Source: Psychrobacter sp. (GTDB lineage Bacteria > Pseudomonadota > Gammaproteobacteria > Pseudomonadales > Moraxellaceae). Taken from it: a stretch of 11,063 nt of DNA. The DNA lies in NCBI GenBank assembly GCA_029264635.1, contig JARIAA010000288.1, positions 1 to 11,063 on the forward strand. The letters run 5' to 3'. The position numbers and the translations under genes were made by a program. Shown here piece after piece: positions 1-6,916 of the stretch (the first letter of the stretch is position 1; every line of letters begins with the position of its first letter). The notes under the pieces are model-generated. The model saw nothing but the letters and a program-made list of their open reading frames with translations. It was not told where the DNA came from and searched no databases.

Positions 1-1
1 T

Positions 2-769
2 AGAAGGCTGCATATAAAAGAGCAGTTTGAAAGTAATCATATTGCTTACGAGTTTTTTGATGCGATTAATGCCACTCAAATCGACACTGCGGCGAAAAAA
101 TTAAATATATCAATACAGAACACACGACTAGGGAAAAATGAAATTGCCTGTTTCTTGAGTCATGCTAGCATTTGGCAGTTAGCGGTAGATCATAACTATC
201 CCTACGTTTGCATTTTTGAAGATGATGTGTATCTTGGTGAAGACTCTGAATTCTATTTAAATAATATCTTAGAATGGAAGCCTGATGATGCTCATATCTT
301 AAAACTTGAAGTATATAATGATGTCATCAAAGTTGATGAACGCTTTAAAAGCTTAGCGGTTGGTGACAGAAAACTTGTGAAGCTTGCGACCAAGCATACA
401 GGCTGTGCAGGATATATCATTACGCTTGAAACTGCTCATATTTTGCTCAACATGGTCAGAAGTTATAAAGGATTAATTCCTGTTGATCATATTGTGTTTG
501 GTGATTTTTTACACAATTATGAAGCTAATATATATCAGATAGTACCTGCCATTTGTATCCAGAGCCAACATTATGAGGGTGCTAAGCCACTGATTAGTTA
601 TCTTGAGTCTGAAAGAAAAGATAGGTATGGCACGCCTATAAATAATAAGAAAGCTTTAAATAAGGTAGTCAGAGAAGGAAAAAGATTGATTAAGCAGCCG
701 AGCAAAGCTATTGTCAAACTTAGTCTTAGATTAAAAGGAATTAAAGAGTTAAAACTGACTTTTAGATAA
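2..769 (+). CDS. LOS/LPS glycosyltransferase family 25 (5' end outside window)
   Basis: The reading frame is open from the left edge, so the gene starts upstream; 255 residues are visible and probably only about ten are missing. The visible N-terminus has the family's Arg-Arg-x-His-Ile-x-x-Gln-Phe segment followed by YEFFDAI. LGKNEIACFLSH then matches the conserved GT25 block before the nucleotide-sugar site, and FEDDVYL supplies the acidic metal/sugar-nucleotide motif. GT25 enzymes transfer hexoses from UDP-sugars onto lipooligosaccharide cores at the cytoplasmic face of the inner membrane. The C-terminal 60 residues are Lys/Arg-rich, which fits peripheral membrane attachment. The gene is visibly more AT-rich than aspS and converges on the minus-strand envelope genes, leaving 40 bases between stops. 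The TTG at 155 is an internal codon, not the start. Family assignment is firm; acceptor and sugar are unknown. Confidence 0.85.
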   Translation, partial: RRLHIKEQFESNHIAYEFFDAINATQIDTAAKKLNISIQNTRLGKNEIACFLSHASIWQLAVDHNYPYVCIFEDDVYLGEDSEFYLNNILEWKPDDAHILKLEVYNDVIKVDERFKSLAVGDRKLVKLATKHTGCAGYIITLETAHILLNMVRSYKGLIPVDHIVFGDFLHNYEANIYQIVPAICIQSQHYEGAKPLISYLESERKDRYGTPINNKKALNKVVREGKRLIKQPSKAIVKLSLRLKGIKELKLTFR

Positions 770-809
770 AAATACGCTTACGTAACAAGAATAAAGTTCA
801 TAGAAAATT

Positions 810-1595
810 TTATTCCTCCCACCATATAGAGCGCTCGCTTTTATGTAAGTCGCGCATTGTAGTAAAAGCATTACTATTATTATCTATAGGGGTTTGTAGT
901 CTATTAAAAACCGATAGTAGCATAGTAGTCGCAAGTGCATCAGTGTCATAGAATGTTTCATAGCGATTACGCATGTTTTTTAGAGTATCGTCAAAGCCAG
1001 CACGAAAGTAAGTAAGCCCATCATACAAACGCATATCTCCGCGGTATAACGCCTCAACGTTATCGTCAATAAAAGGCGTCATTACATCTCTAGATTCAGA
1101 ACCCAGTTGTAAGAAGCGCTTAGTTTCGTAGACCCGTAAGGTATTTACTAAGGTAGTGGCGTTCATTAAGATAGCCGCTCGTGCTGTATTATCGGTATAG
1201 TCAACGAAAGTATCGCAAGCAGAGATCATCCAGCGTAGCGATAAATGCTTTAATAAAAACTCAGTTTGTGTCGCCCAAAGTGTCTCAAATTCGGCAAAGG
1301 TTTCTTTAGGCTTGTATTCTCGGCGCAACAGGACTATCAAAGCCGCTTGATAAAAGCACAGCTCTGGTTGACCGATAAACTGATGCTTTATATTTGCTAA
1401 ATGTGCAAACAAGTCTTTAGTACGCGGTTTACCAGTAAGCTTTTCAGGATCGCACATCGATTCAGTTATGATCGTCGCTTTCATCTCCTCAATACTTTTA
1501 TCCCTAAAAGTTTTTATAACGGTGCTTGCGCCTAGGCGTTTCTCACTCCTAAAAATAGTGATCAATTTACGTTGCCAACCTGAAGATGTACTCAT
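810..1595 (-). CDS. Uncharacterised 261-residue protein at the end of the LOS gene series
   Basis: I do not recognise this family. The 261-residue product has no signal peptide or obvious membrane segment and looks mostly alpha-helical and soluble. It has a basic N-terminus, a central run rich in Leu, Phe and Trp (about residues 80-130), and an acidic, Trp-containing C-terminus ending WWEE. No Walker, DxD, HxxxxD or Rossmann motif is visible. The ATG at 1593-1595 is preceded by AAGG at an 8-base spacing. It is the last gene of the minus-strand series that starts at aspS, 109 bases after the GPS-motif transferase, and it converges with the GT25 gene. Its position suggests a role in LOS or surface glycan assembly, but that is inference only. 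Uninterrupted length, a plausible ribosome-binding site and collinearity support a real gene. Confidence 0.75.
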   Translation of the reverse strand: MSTSSGWQRKLITIFRSEKRLGASTVIKTFRDKSIEEMKATIITESMCDPEKLTGKPRTKDLFAHLANIKHQFIGQPELCFYQAALIVLLRREYKPKETFAEFETLWATQTEFLLKHLSLRWMISACDTFVDYTDNTARAAILMNATTLVNTLRVYETKRFLQLGSESRDVMTPFIDDNVEALYRGDMRLYDGLTYFRAGFDDTLKNMRNRYETFYDTDALATTMLLSVFNRLQTPIDNNSNAFTTMRDLHKSERSIWWEE

Positions 1596-1704
1596 TATTA
1601 AAGCCTTAACTGAGAATATTAACTAGATAGTATCTGGTGTCTCAATCACTAAACAGAGTCTGGTTTTAAAGCGCCTGGCTAGTAGAGACTGTTGATAAAG
1701 ACCA

Positions 1705-2571
1705 TTAATAAAGCCCATCAAATAAGTCTTTAGAAACTGGCGAGTGGTTATAAACCGGCACGCCGCGCTCTTTATAAACTCTACCTAGTAAATTGAATGA
1801 GGGCACAATCCGATCATTAACTGCTTTACTAAGTTTGCTTGGCGCACTGTGACCTTTATTTTCATAAAACCTTGGCTGACTACTGTTTAACAAGTCAATA
1901 CCATAAAGATGGATGGCACCAGCTTGCCGCGAAAAAGCCAGCTGTGCGGCAACGTAAGCCACTGTCCCTGCTTCTACAAAACCATCGGTAAGATCAAGCG
2001 ATACGCCAATAGCAGCGGGCTTGTGATGACTATCAATGACAAAACTTGGATGATTGGTAAAATCAGATAACGGTTTTTTACTATTAGGCCATTTTTGTCT
2101 AAAAAGCAGTTTACTCAGCAAAGATTGGTCCGTTTTTACACTTCGCGGTCTATCGATAGGGTATAACACACGCATTGCTTTATGATGAGCTAATAAAATA
2201 TCTGGATGGGACATTGCCATAGCCTCAAATACCGCCACTGTGGCATACAGTGGTTGACCAGAATAATGCTTTTGCAAAATGCTGCTTTGATGGCTAATAA
2301 AGCGGGCGTCACTAATCACGTAACCTACAACATTCGTAAAATTATATTGCTCAGTTAAATAGATGCTACCATTTACAAAGATAGTTGCTGTATTGAGAAG
2401 CTCTGCAAAAGGCATCTGCGCAATAGAAGGGCCAGAGGCAATAATGTTTACCGATTTTCCGTGTAGACTTTGCACCGCTTCACTAGCATTAAAAGCATTG
2501 ATAGCAACTAGCTGGTTGTCAATATTAAACTCAGCAGAGAAAGGACGCTGTAGCTCCGAATCTGTCACCAT
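1705..2571 (-). CDS. Putative LOS transferase with GPS motif (GT42/DUF115/WaaZ-like fold)
   Basis: The 288-residue product is probably cytoplasmic. Residues 41-50 form a beta strand and turn ending in IIASGPSI, followed at 64-70 by IFVNGSI. This is the start of a Rossmann-type unit as seen in sialyltransferase GT42 (CST-I type), DUF115/MAF and WaaZ-type proteins. Around residues 186-226 lies a second conserved block, with small residues, AGTVAYVAAQLA and then HLYGIDL, matching the 'A-x-x-LA...G...I-x-L-x-G-x-D' pattern of those families. The C-terminus (RGVPVYNHSP) resembles their final strand. Length is close to E. coli WaaZ (Kdo transferase), a possible but unproven relation. Start is ATG at 2569-2571 with GGAAG five bases upstream. 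It lies 84 bases after the DxD glycosyltransferase. The reaction (Kdo, sialic-acid-like sugar or other) cannot be decided from sequence. Confidence 0.7.
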   Translation of the reverse strand: MVTDSELQRPFSAEFNIDNQLVAINAFNASEAVQSLHGKSVNIIASGPSIAQMPFAELLNTATIFVNGSIYLTEQYNFTNVVGYVISDARFISHQSSILQKHYSGQPLYATVAVFEAMAMSHPDILLAHHKAMRVLYPIDRPRSVKTDQSLLSKLLFRQKWPNSKKPLSDFTNHPSFVIDSHHKPAAIGVSLDLTDGFVEAGTVAYVAAQLAFSRQAGAIHLYGIDLLNSSQPRFYENKGHSAPSKLSKAVNDRIVPSFNLLGRVYKERGVPVYNHSPVSKDLFDGLY

Positions 2572-2655
2572 ATGGTCTTCCAGTAATTTATCTTTTATTC
2601 ATTGCTGTTAAGCGTTTTTCATTATGGCGTTTGATTAATATAAGTTTTTGACAAA

Positions 2656-3456
2656 TTATTGCCAATGCTCTTTTAACCACGGACTTGATTTGACATGGCG
2701 ATACCATTTACCGCCCCCACCATTGATTGCATCTGGTGGATTGATCTCTCCATGGAAGATGACTATTTTTGCACCGTCAGGTAGTTTTGGTGACCGTACT
2801 AAGTTAAATGGAATGGGCGCTATGCACTGATACTTAAAGCTTACGCACCATTCCTTTGGCCAATACTCCAAGTGATGGTGTTCTCGCAGGTAATTTGATA
2901 AATAAGCTTGTTCGTGGCGAACCTGCTTACGAATAGTATCAAAATTGCGCTCAAAGTTGGCAAGCAAGTTAGGATAAGTATCCGTGCCTATTTTAAAACG
3001 ATAAACCGAGCTGTTGCCAATCATACGCCACGGTTTTTTCCAGTCGCGGATAATGACGACGCTATCGTCATACTCAGCTTTATAAGTGAAAAAGCTGTCT
3101 ATATTATCGACAATAACGATATCAATATCTAAAAATAGCGCGACCCCTTTAAGGCCATAAAGCTCAGGTTTAAAGGTGGTCAGTTTTTTCCATCCACGCT
3201 CTGGTCCTGCTGGTAGATTAAGCTTAGGAATAGGGTAGCAGTACACCGCAGGATTGATGCCAGTACTATCATCAGTCAAACAAATCATCTGAAAATCTAA
3301 TGTTAGATGACGTTTAACCATATTGTACAAGCGATTGACATATTCAGGGCCATACTTATTACCCCATTTCATGCAAACAATATAGCGCTGTTCGGGCGCC
3401 TGATCGTTTGTATCTACTGTCGGTTTAGATAAAGAATCAAAGTTGTCGATTATCAT
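2656..3456 (-). CDS. Putative LOS glycosyltransferase, GT-A fold with DxD motif
   Basis: The product has 266 residues. After a variable 22-residue N-terminus, YIVCMKWG starts a GT-A nucleotide-binding domain. A Lys-rich stretch (KLTTFKPELYG) leads to ALFLDIDIVIVDNID, where Asp110-Ile-Asp112 is the expected DxD metal/UDP-sugar motif. HEQAYLSNYL (181-190) resembles the acceptor-side Asp/Glu-Gln motif, and IVIFHGEINPPD (231-242) supplies the C-terminal metal-binding His. The architecture is like GT8-type retaining glycosyltransferases. No signal peptide or membrane segment is seen, so it should act at the cytoplasmic face on lipid A-core. It follows the acyltransferase gene by only 18 bases, strong evidence for co-transcription. 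The ATG at 3454-3456 has only a weak GAG upstream, suggesting dependence on translation of the preceding gene. Glycosyltransferase identity is secure; donor and linkage are not. Confidence 0.82.
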   Translation of the reverse strand: MIIDNFDSLSKPTVDTNDQAPEQRYIVCMKWGNKYGPEYVNRLYNMVKRHLTLDFQMICLTDDSTGINPAVYCYPIPKLNLPAGPERGWKKLTTFKPELYGLKGVALFLDIDIVIVDNIDSFFTYKAEYDDSVVIIRDWKKPWRMIGNSSVYRFKIGTDTYPNLLANFERNFDTIRKQVRHEQAYLSNYLREHHHLEYWPKEWCVSFKYQCIAPIPFNLVRSPKLPDGAKIVIFHGEINPPDAINGGGGKWYRHVKSSPWLKEHWQ

Positions 3457-3474
3457 AATTGACTCACATTTATA

Positions 3475-4413
3475 TCAATTCAAAGGATGATCAGTTATAG
3501 AGCCATTATTCTGGATAAAGTCTATTAAAGCCACCTTATCAGCGCGATATGGATTGCCTAAATTTGGCAAACGTTTGAAGCGTCGATAACTCCACATATA
3601 ATGAGTAAAATGCGCTTTGATCATGCGCTCCATCGCTTGATTGAGCGCGTGAGTAGCGATAGAGGCATCACGATCATATAAAGCTGCCTCATCAAGCTTA
3701 TAGCAATAAATATCAAAGCCATTGCCATCGTCGCGGCGAATACAGGAGATTCCGACTAACGCACATCTGGTTTTGCTCGCAAGCTTTGAGGCAAGAGTAC
3801 TCGTCAAAGTATTGACACCAAAAAATGGCACTACGACGCCGCCTGAAGGATCAGGCACATGATCAGGTAATACAATACTAAAACCGCCCTGTTTGAGCGT
3901 TTTAAATATCGCTTTAACGCCGCTGCCATCGGTCGGTACTAAAGTGGCATTAAGGCGTGAGCGCCCTTGAAGTATAAAATCATCAGTGGTTTTGTTTTTA
4001 GCAGGCTTATACATAATGGTTGGCGCGCCAAACTGGTTGAGCCATGCATTCATGACTTCCCACGTTCCCAGATGAGGTACGATAGCCAGCATGCCATTGG
4101 GATTAGCAAGTCCTTCTAATAGGATGTTTTTATTGTGAACATCGCGAATCTGCGCAATACTCCACTCAGGCAACATGGCCCAACTCTTGATAGACTCAAC
4201 ACTACTTAAACACTGATGACAGACGATGGTTTTAATCAGATCTCGTTTATGTCTATGAGACAATGTTGGCGCAACCAGCATCATATTTATTCTGATATTA
4301 CGTACTAAACCCGAGCTTGGTAACCGCACAAGAATCCACGCAACAAAACGTGCCAGCATCCGTAAAACAGACAATGGCACGTATTTAAAAACCTGATATG
4401 GGTTCATGAACAT
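3475..4413 (-). CDS. Lipid A late acyltransferase, LpxL/LpxM (HtrB/MsbB) family
   Basis: The product has 312 residues, close to the family's usual 300-325. An N-terminal hydrophobic segment (about residues 10-30) anchors it to the inner membrane. VPHLGTWEVMNA contains the His-x4-Glu catalytic motif (His114, Glu119). LPDHVPDPSGGVVVPFFG (183-199) is the conserved substrate block after it, and MWSYRRFKR near the C-terminus is also typical. These enzymes move a secondary acyl chain from acyl-ACP onto Kdo-lipid A. Whether it is the LpxL or LpxM paralogue cannot be told here. Two starts are possible, ATG at 4413 and ATG at 4407. The second begins MNPYQVFKYVP, which resembles homologues, and neither has a strong Shine-Dalgarno. 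It lies 82 bases downstream of aspS and 18 bases before a glycosyltransferase. A hairpin covers the region just before the start. Confidence 0.9.
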   Translation of the reverse strand: MFMNPYQVFKYVPLSVLRMLARFVAWILVRLPSSGLVRNIRINMMLVAPTLSHRHKRDLIKTIVCHQCLSSVESIKSWAMLPEWSIAQIRDVHNKNILLEGLANPNGMLAIVPHLGTWEVMNAWLNQFGAPTIMYKPAKNKTTDDFILQGRSRLNATLVPTDGSGVKAIFKTLKQGGFSIVLPDHVPDPSGGVVVPFFGVNTLTSTLASKLASKTRCALVGISCIRRDDGNGFDIYCYKLDEAALYDRDASIATHALNQAMERMIKAHFTHYMWSYRRFKRLPNLGNPYRADKVALIDFIQNNGSITDHPLN

Positions 4414-4440
4414 TCACATTGTAAGCAGTTACACTGTGAA
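4413..4440 (-). promoter_or_regulatory. 28-base imperfect palindrome at the acyltransferase start codon
   Basis: Outer arms TTCACA (4413-4418) and TGTGAA (4435-4440) pair perfectly. After one mismatched position, inner arms TGTAA (4420-4424) and TTACA (4429-4433) pair around a four-base loop. That makes an 11-pair stem with one mismatch. On the minus-strand transcript the last stem base is the A of the ATG at 4413, and the only Shine-Dalgarno-like bases (GTGA) lie inside the stem. It could be an operator for a dimeric regulator or an RNA structure that limits translation of the acyltransferase. The structure is seen directly; the function is inference. Confidence 0.45.
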
Positions 4441-4495
4441 TGGCTGAATGGCAAAAAACCCTTTTTTAAAAAGTAACAACGCATTATCAGACCAT

Positions 4496-6355
4496 TTATT
4501 GGGCAGGTTTGCTGGTATCAGGCTGCACTTTTTCGCGCACACGAATGCCAAGCTCACGCAGCTGTTTGTTATCAACTGGTGCAGGAGCTTGAGTCATAGG
4601 ATCTTCAGCCGTCTTAGTTTTTGGGAAGGCAATCACGTCTCGAATAGAGCTTGCACCGACCATCAGCATAATTAAGCGATCCAAGCCAAAAGCAAGTCCA
4701 CCATGCGGCGGCGCGCCAAATTTGAGGGCATTAAGTAAGAAGCTAAACTTCTCTTCGGCCTCAGCCGCATCGATGCCTAACGCCTCGAACACGGCTTGTT
4801 GCATCTCAAGGGTATTAATACGCAAGCTACCGCCACCGATTTCAGTACCGTTTAATACCATATCGTAGGCAATAGAAAGTGCGGTTTCTGGATGGTTTTT
4901 TAGCTCGTCCACTGACCCTTTAGGCTTGGTAAATGGATGATGCATTGATGTCCATCTGCCATCGTCAGTTTGTTCAAACATTGGGAAGTCGGTGACCCAA
5001 AGCGGTGCCCACTCACAAGTCGTCATCTCAAGGTCCAGACCAATCTTTTGACGTAAGGCACCTATCGCATCGTTAACGATACTGGCTTTATCCGCCCCAA
5101 AGAAGATAATATCGCCATCTTCTGCACCCGTGCGTTCAATTAAGCTAACTAGCACGTCATCTGTCATGTTTTTAATAATGGGCGACTGTAGGCCCGACTC
5201 TTTGTCGACGCCATTATTGATGTTGCTGGCATCGTTGACTTTAATATACGCCAAACCACGCGCGCCATAAATACCGACAAACTTGGTATATTCGTCGATT
5301 TGCTTACGGCTTAATGAGCTACCGCCAGGTATACGTAGCGCTGCAACGCGACCTTTAGGATCGTTAGCGGGACCTGCAAATACTTTGAAATCAACGTCTT
5401 TCATTAAGTCTGCAACGTCGACTAGTTTGAGCGGAATACGTAAGTCGGGCTTGTCTGACGCATAGTCGCGCATGGCTTCAAAGTAGGTCATACGTGGGAA
5501 CTTATCAAACTCAACGTCCATCATAGTTTTAAACACATGCTTGATGAGACCTTCGTTGATATTCATGATCTCTTCTTCATTTAAAAAAGAAGTCTCAATA
5601 TCGACTTGGGTGAATTCAGGCTGACGATCAGCACGCAGATCTTCATCACGGAAACACTTAGCGATTTGATAATAGCGATCAAAGCCTGACACCATTAGTA
5701 ATTGTTTGAACAATTGCGGTGATTGCGGCAAAGCAAAGAAGTTACCGGGGCGTGTACGAGAAGGGACAAGGTAGTCACGTGCACCTTCTGGAGTCGCACG
5801 AGTTAAAATAGGCGTTTCAACGTCCAAAAAACCATGATCGTCTAAATAACGACGAATTGCTGAAGTTGCTTTAGCACGGAATACCATGCGTTCTTGCATT
5901 TGCTGGCGACGCATATCGAGGTAACGATATTTTAGACGCAGGTCCTCTGATACTGTTGTCTTTTCATCATTCAATGGAAACGGCGGCGTTTCAGATTTGG
6001 CTAATATTTCAATCTCTTTACCCAGTAGCTCGACTTGTCCGCTGATCATATTGTTGTTTTCAGTGCCTTCATAACGACGACGAACGCGGCCTGTAATTTT
6101 GAGCACGTATTCAGGACGTACGGCATCGGCAGTCGCAAACGCTTCTGGAGTATCAGGATCCACAACAACCTGCAAGATACCTGCACGGTCACGCATGTCT
6201 AAGAAAATCACACCGCCATGATCGCGGCGACGATGTACCCAGCCTACGACGCTGATCGTTTGTTCTAATAAGCTTTCGGTGACAGCGCCGCAATACTCAT
6301 CACGGTATTCGCTCTTCATCGCCATTTCGCTATCTGTTGTAATACTCTGCGTCAT
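4496..6355 (-). CDS. aspS: Aspartyl-tRNA synthetase (class II)
   Basis: With the start chosen here the protein has 619 residues, bacterial AspRS size. In order it shows the anticodon-binding OB fold (VVGWVHRRRDHGG, about 38-48), class II motif 2 (FRDEDLRADRQPEFTQ from 235), the GAD insertion domain, and motif 3 (GGLAFGLDRL from 552). A conserved tail follows (IRDVIAFPKT, APAPVDN). It charges tRNA with aspartate in the cytoplasm. HRRRDHGG and SETPPFPL match the Pseudomonas-type non-discriminating enzyme rather than E. coli AspRS. ATG at 6353-6355 follows GGATAACG. ATGs at 6325 and 6319, nearer the usual family start at DEYCG, are alternatives without better ribosome-binding sites. The frame also runs up to a GTG at 6427, but those extra 24 residues have no family counterpart. 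It heads the minus-strand series containing the lipid A and LOS genes. Confidence 0.96.
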   Translation of the reverse strand: MTQSITTDSEMAMKSEYRDEYCGAVTESLLEQTISVVGWVHRRRDHGGVIFLDMRDRAGILQVVVDPDTPEAFATADAVRPEYVLKITGRVRRRYEGTENNNMISGQVELLGKEIEILAKSETPPFPLNDEKTTVSEDLRLKYRYLDMRRQQMQERMVFRAKATSAIRRYLDDHGFLDVETPILTRATPEGARDYLVPSRTRPGNFFALPQSPQLFKQLLMVSGFDRYYQIAKCFRDEDLRADRQPEFTQVDIETSFLNEEEIMNINEGLIKHVFKTMMDVEFDKFPRMTYFEAMRDYASDKPDLRIPLKLVDVADLMKDVDFKVFAGPANDPKGRVAALRIPGGSSLSRKQIDEYTKFVGIYGARGLAYIKVNDASNINNGVDKESGLQSPIIKNMTDDVLVSLIERTGAEDGDIIFFGADKASIVNDAIGALRQKIGLDLEMTTCEWAPLWVTDFPMFEQTDDGRWTSMHHPFTKPKGSVDELKNHPETALSIAYDMVLNGTEIGGGSLRINTLEMQQAVFEALGIDAAEAEEKFSFLLNALKFGAPPHGGLAFGLDRLIMLMVGASSIRDVIAFPKTKTAEDPMTQAPAPVDNKQLRELGIRVREKVQPDTSKPAQ

Positions 6356-6569
6356 AATATTCGTTATCCAGTTGTCAGCCCAGTTCAAAGTACAGTAATG
6401 CAGCCATCGCGAATTTATTTCAATCACGCCTATTTTGCTCAGCTAAAATTTTTATAGGAATTGCTGCCGTTTAGTAAGCATAATATGAGTCACTGATTGA
6501 GACTATTGGCTTAAGCAGTGCCGCTATCTCAAGGCAGGTTTACCCTTGTCATTAGAAAATAGCGAATAA

Positions 6570-6598
6570 AACGCGATCAAGGCTATCCTCGTCGCGTT
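6570..6598. repeat. Inverted repeat, 7-bp arms, in the aspS-sohB intergenic region
   Basis: AACGCGA and TCGCGTT are exact reverse complements separated by 15 bases (TCAAGGCTATCCTCG). The element is GC-richer than its AT-rich surroundings and has no T-run on either side, so it is not a terminator. It may be the core of a small dispersed intergenic element, but only one copy is visible in this window. Confidence 0.35.
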
Positions 6599-6827
6599 GG
6601 CTGCATAAAAATAGATATAAGCGCATATTATGCCTAAAGTGCTTTTGTTATACAACTCTCCTCGCGCACTGCTGATACAATCGCCTATAAATAATGCAAT
6701 AATAAGTGCTTATTTAGACTATTAGTATAGAGCTTATAAAAAATAAAATGGCTATCTTCTCATAATCATTTTGGAACGAATCGAGTGCACGGCCGTGACA
6801 TAAAGTTATTAAATATCGTCACCTTGC

Positions 6828-6856
6828 TTGAAAACTGTCTGTGACGCGCGCATATC
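6828..6856 (+). promoter_or_regulatory. Weak candidate sigma-70 promoter for sohB
   Basis: TTGAAA (6828-6833) is one or two bases off the -35 consensus and lies 17 bases before CATATC (6851-6856), a poor -10 matching at three of six positions. A better -10-like sequence, TATATT at 6872-6877, has no matching -35. The sohB start lies 60 bases beyond the first candidate. Low confidence. Confidence 0.2.
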
Positions 6857-6916
6857 CATTTAACGCTAAACTATATTATGTCCATAAACTAGCCTCTTAT
6901 GTAAGGAAGTCCGTTC

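Larger units (their letters stand above)
6356..6916. other. Gene-free divergent intergenic region between aspS and sohB
   Basis: This roughly 560-base stretch holds no convincing gene. It must carry the promoters for aspS (leftward) and sohB (rightward). No strong sigma-70 pair stands out for aspS; CCTATAAAAAT on the minus strand near 6450 is a possible -10 without a good -35. Notable structures are an inverted repeat with arms AACGCGA (6570-6576) and TCGCGTT (6592-6598) and a small palindrome AATAAG-TG-CTTATT (6701-6714). The minus strand through 6540-6630 contains short open stretches in two frames, ending in stops, which might be eroded coding sequence or a dispersed repeat. Confidence 0.6.

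Noticed and set aside
155..157. TTG as start of the GT25 gene
   Set aside because: The frame is open to the left edge and the upstream residues match the GT25 N-terminus, so TTG is an internal Leu codon (CFLSH).
789..815. AT hairpin (GAATAAA / TTTATTC) between the convergent GT25 and unknown genes
   Set aside because: Seven almost pure A-T pairs with a 13-base loop, overlapping the stop codon of the minus-strand gene; too weak to call a terminator.
1616..1645. Minus-strand TTGAGA-N18-TAATAT promoter for the unknown gene
   Set aside because: The -10 match is only four of six and would leave a leader of about 14 bases; read-through from upstream genes is simpler.
2363..2830. Plus-strand open frames opposite the two transferase genes
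   Set aside because: They are antisense to well-supported genes, lack family similarity and have no good ribosome-binding sites.
6356..6427. N-terminal extension of AspRS from the GTG at 6427
   Set aside because: The 24 extra residues resemble no AspRS N-terminus, GTG has no good ribosome-binding site, and the ATG at 6355 is preceded by GGATAACG.
6701..6714. AATAAG-TG-CTTATT palindrome as an operator
   Set aside because: Short and AT-rich in AT-rich DNA, a two-base loop, and no nearby promoter elements; chance is likely.
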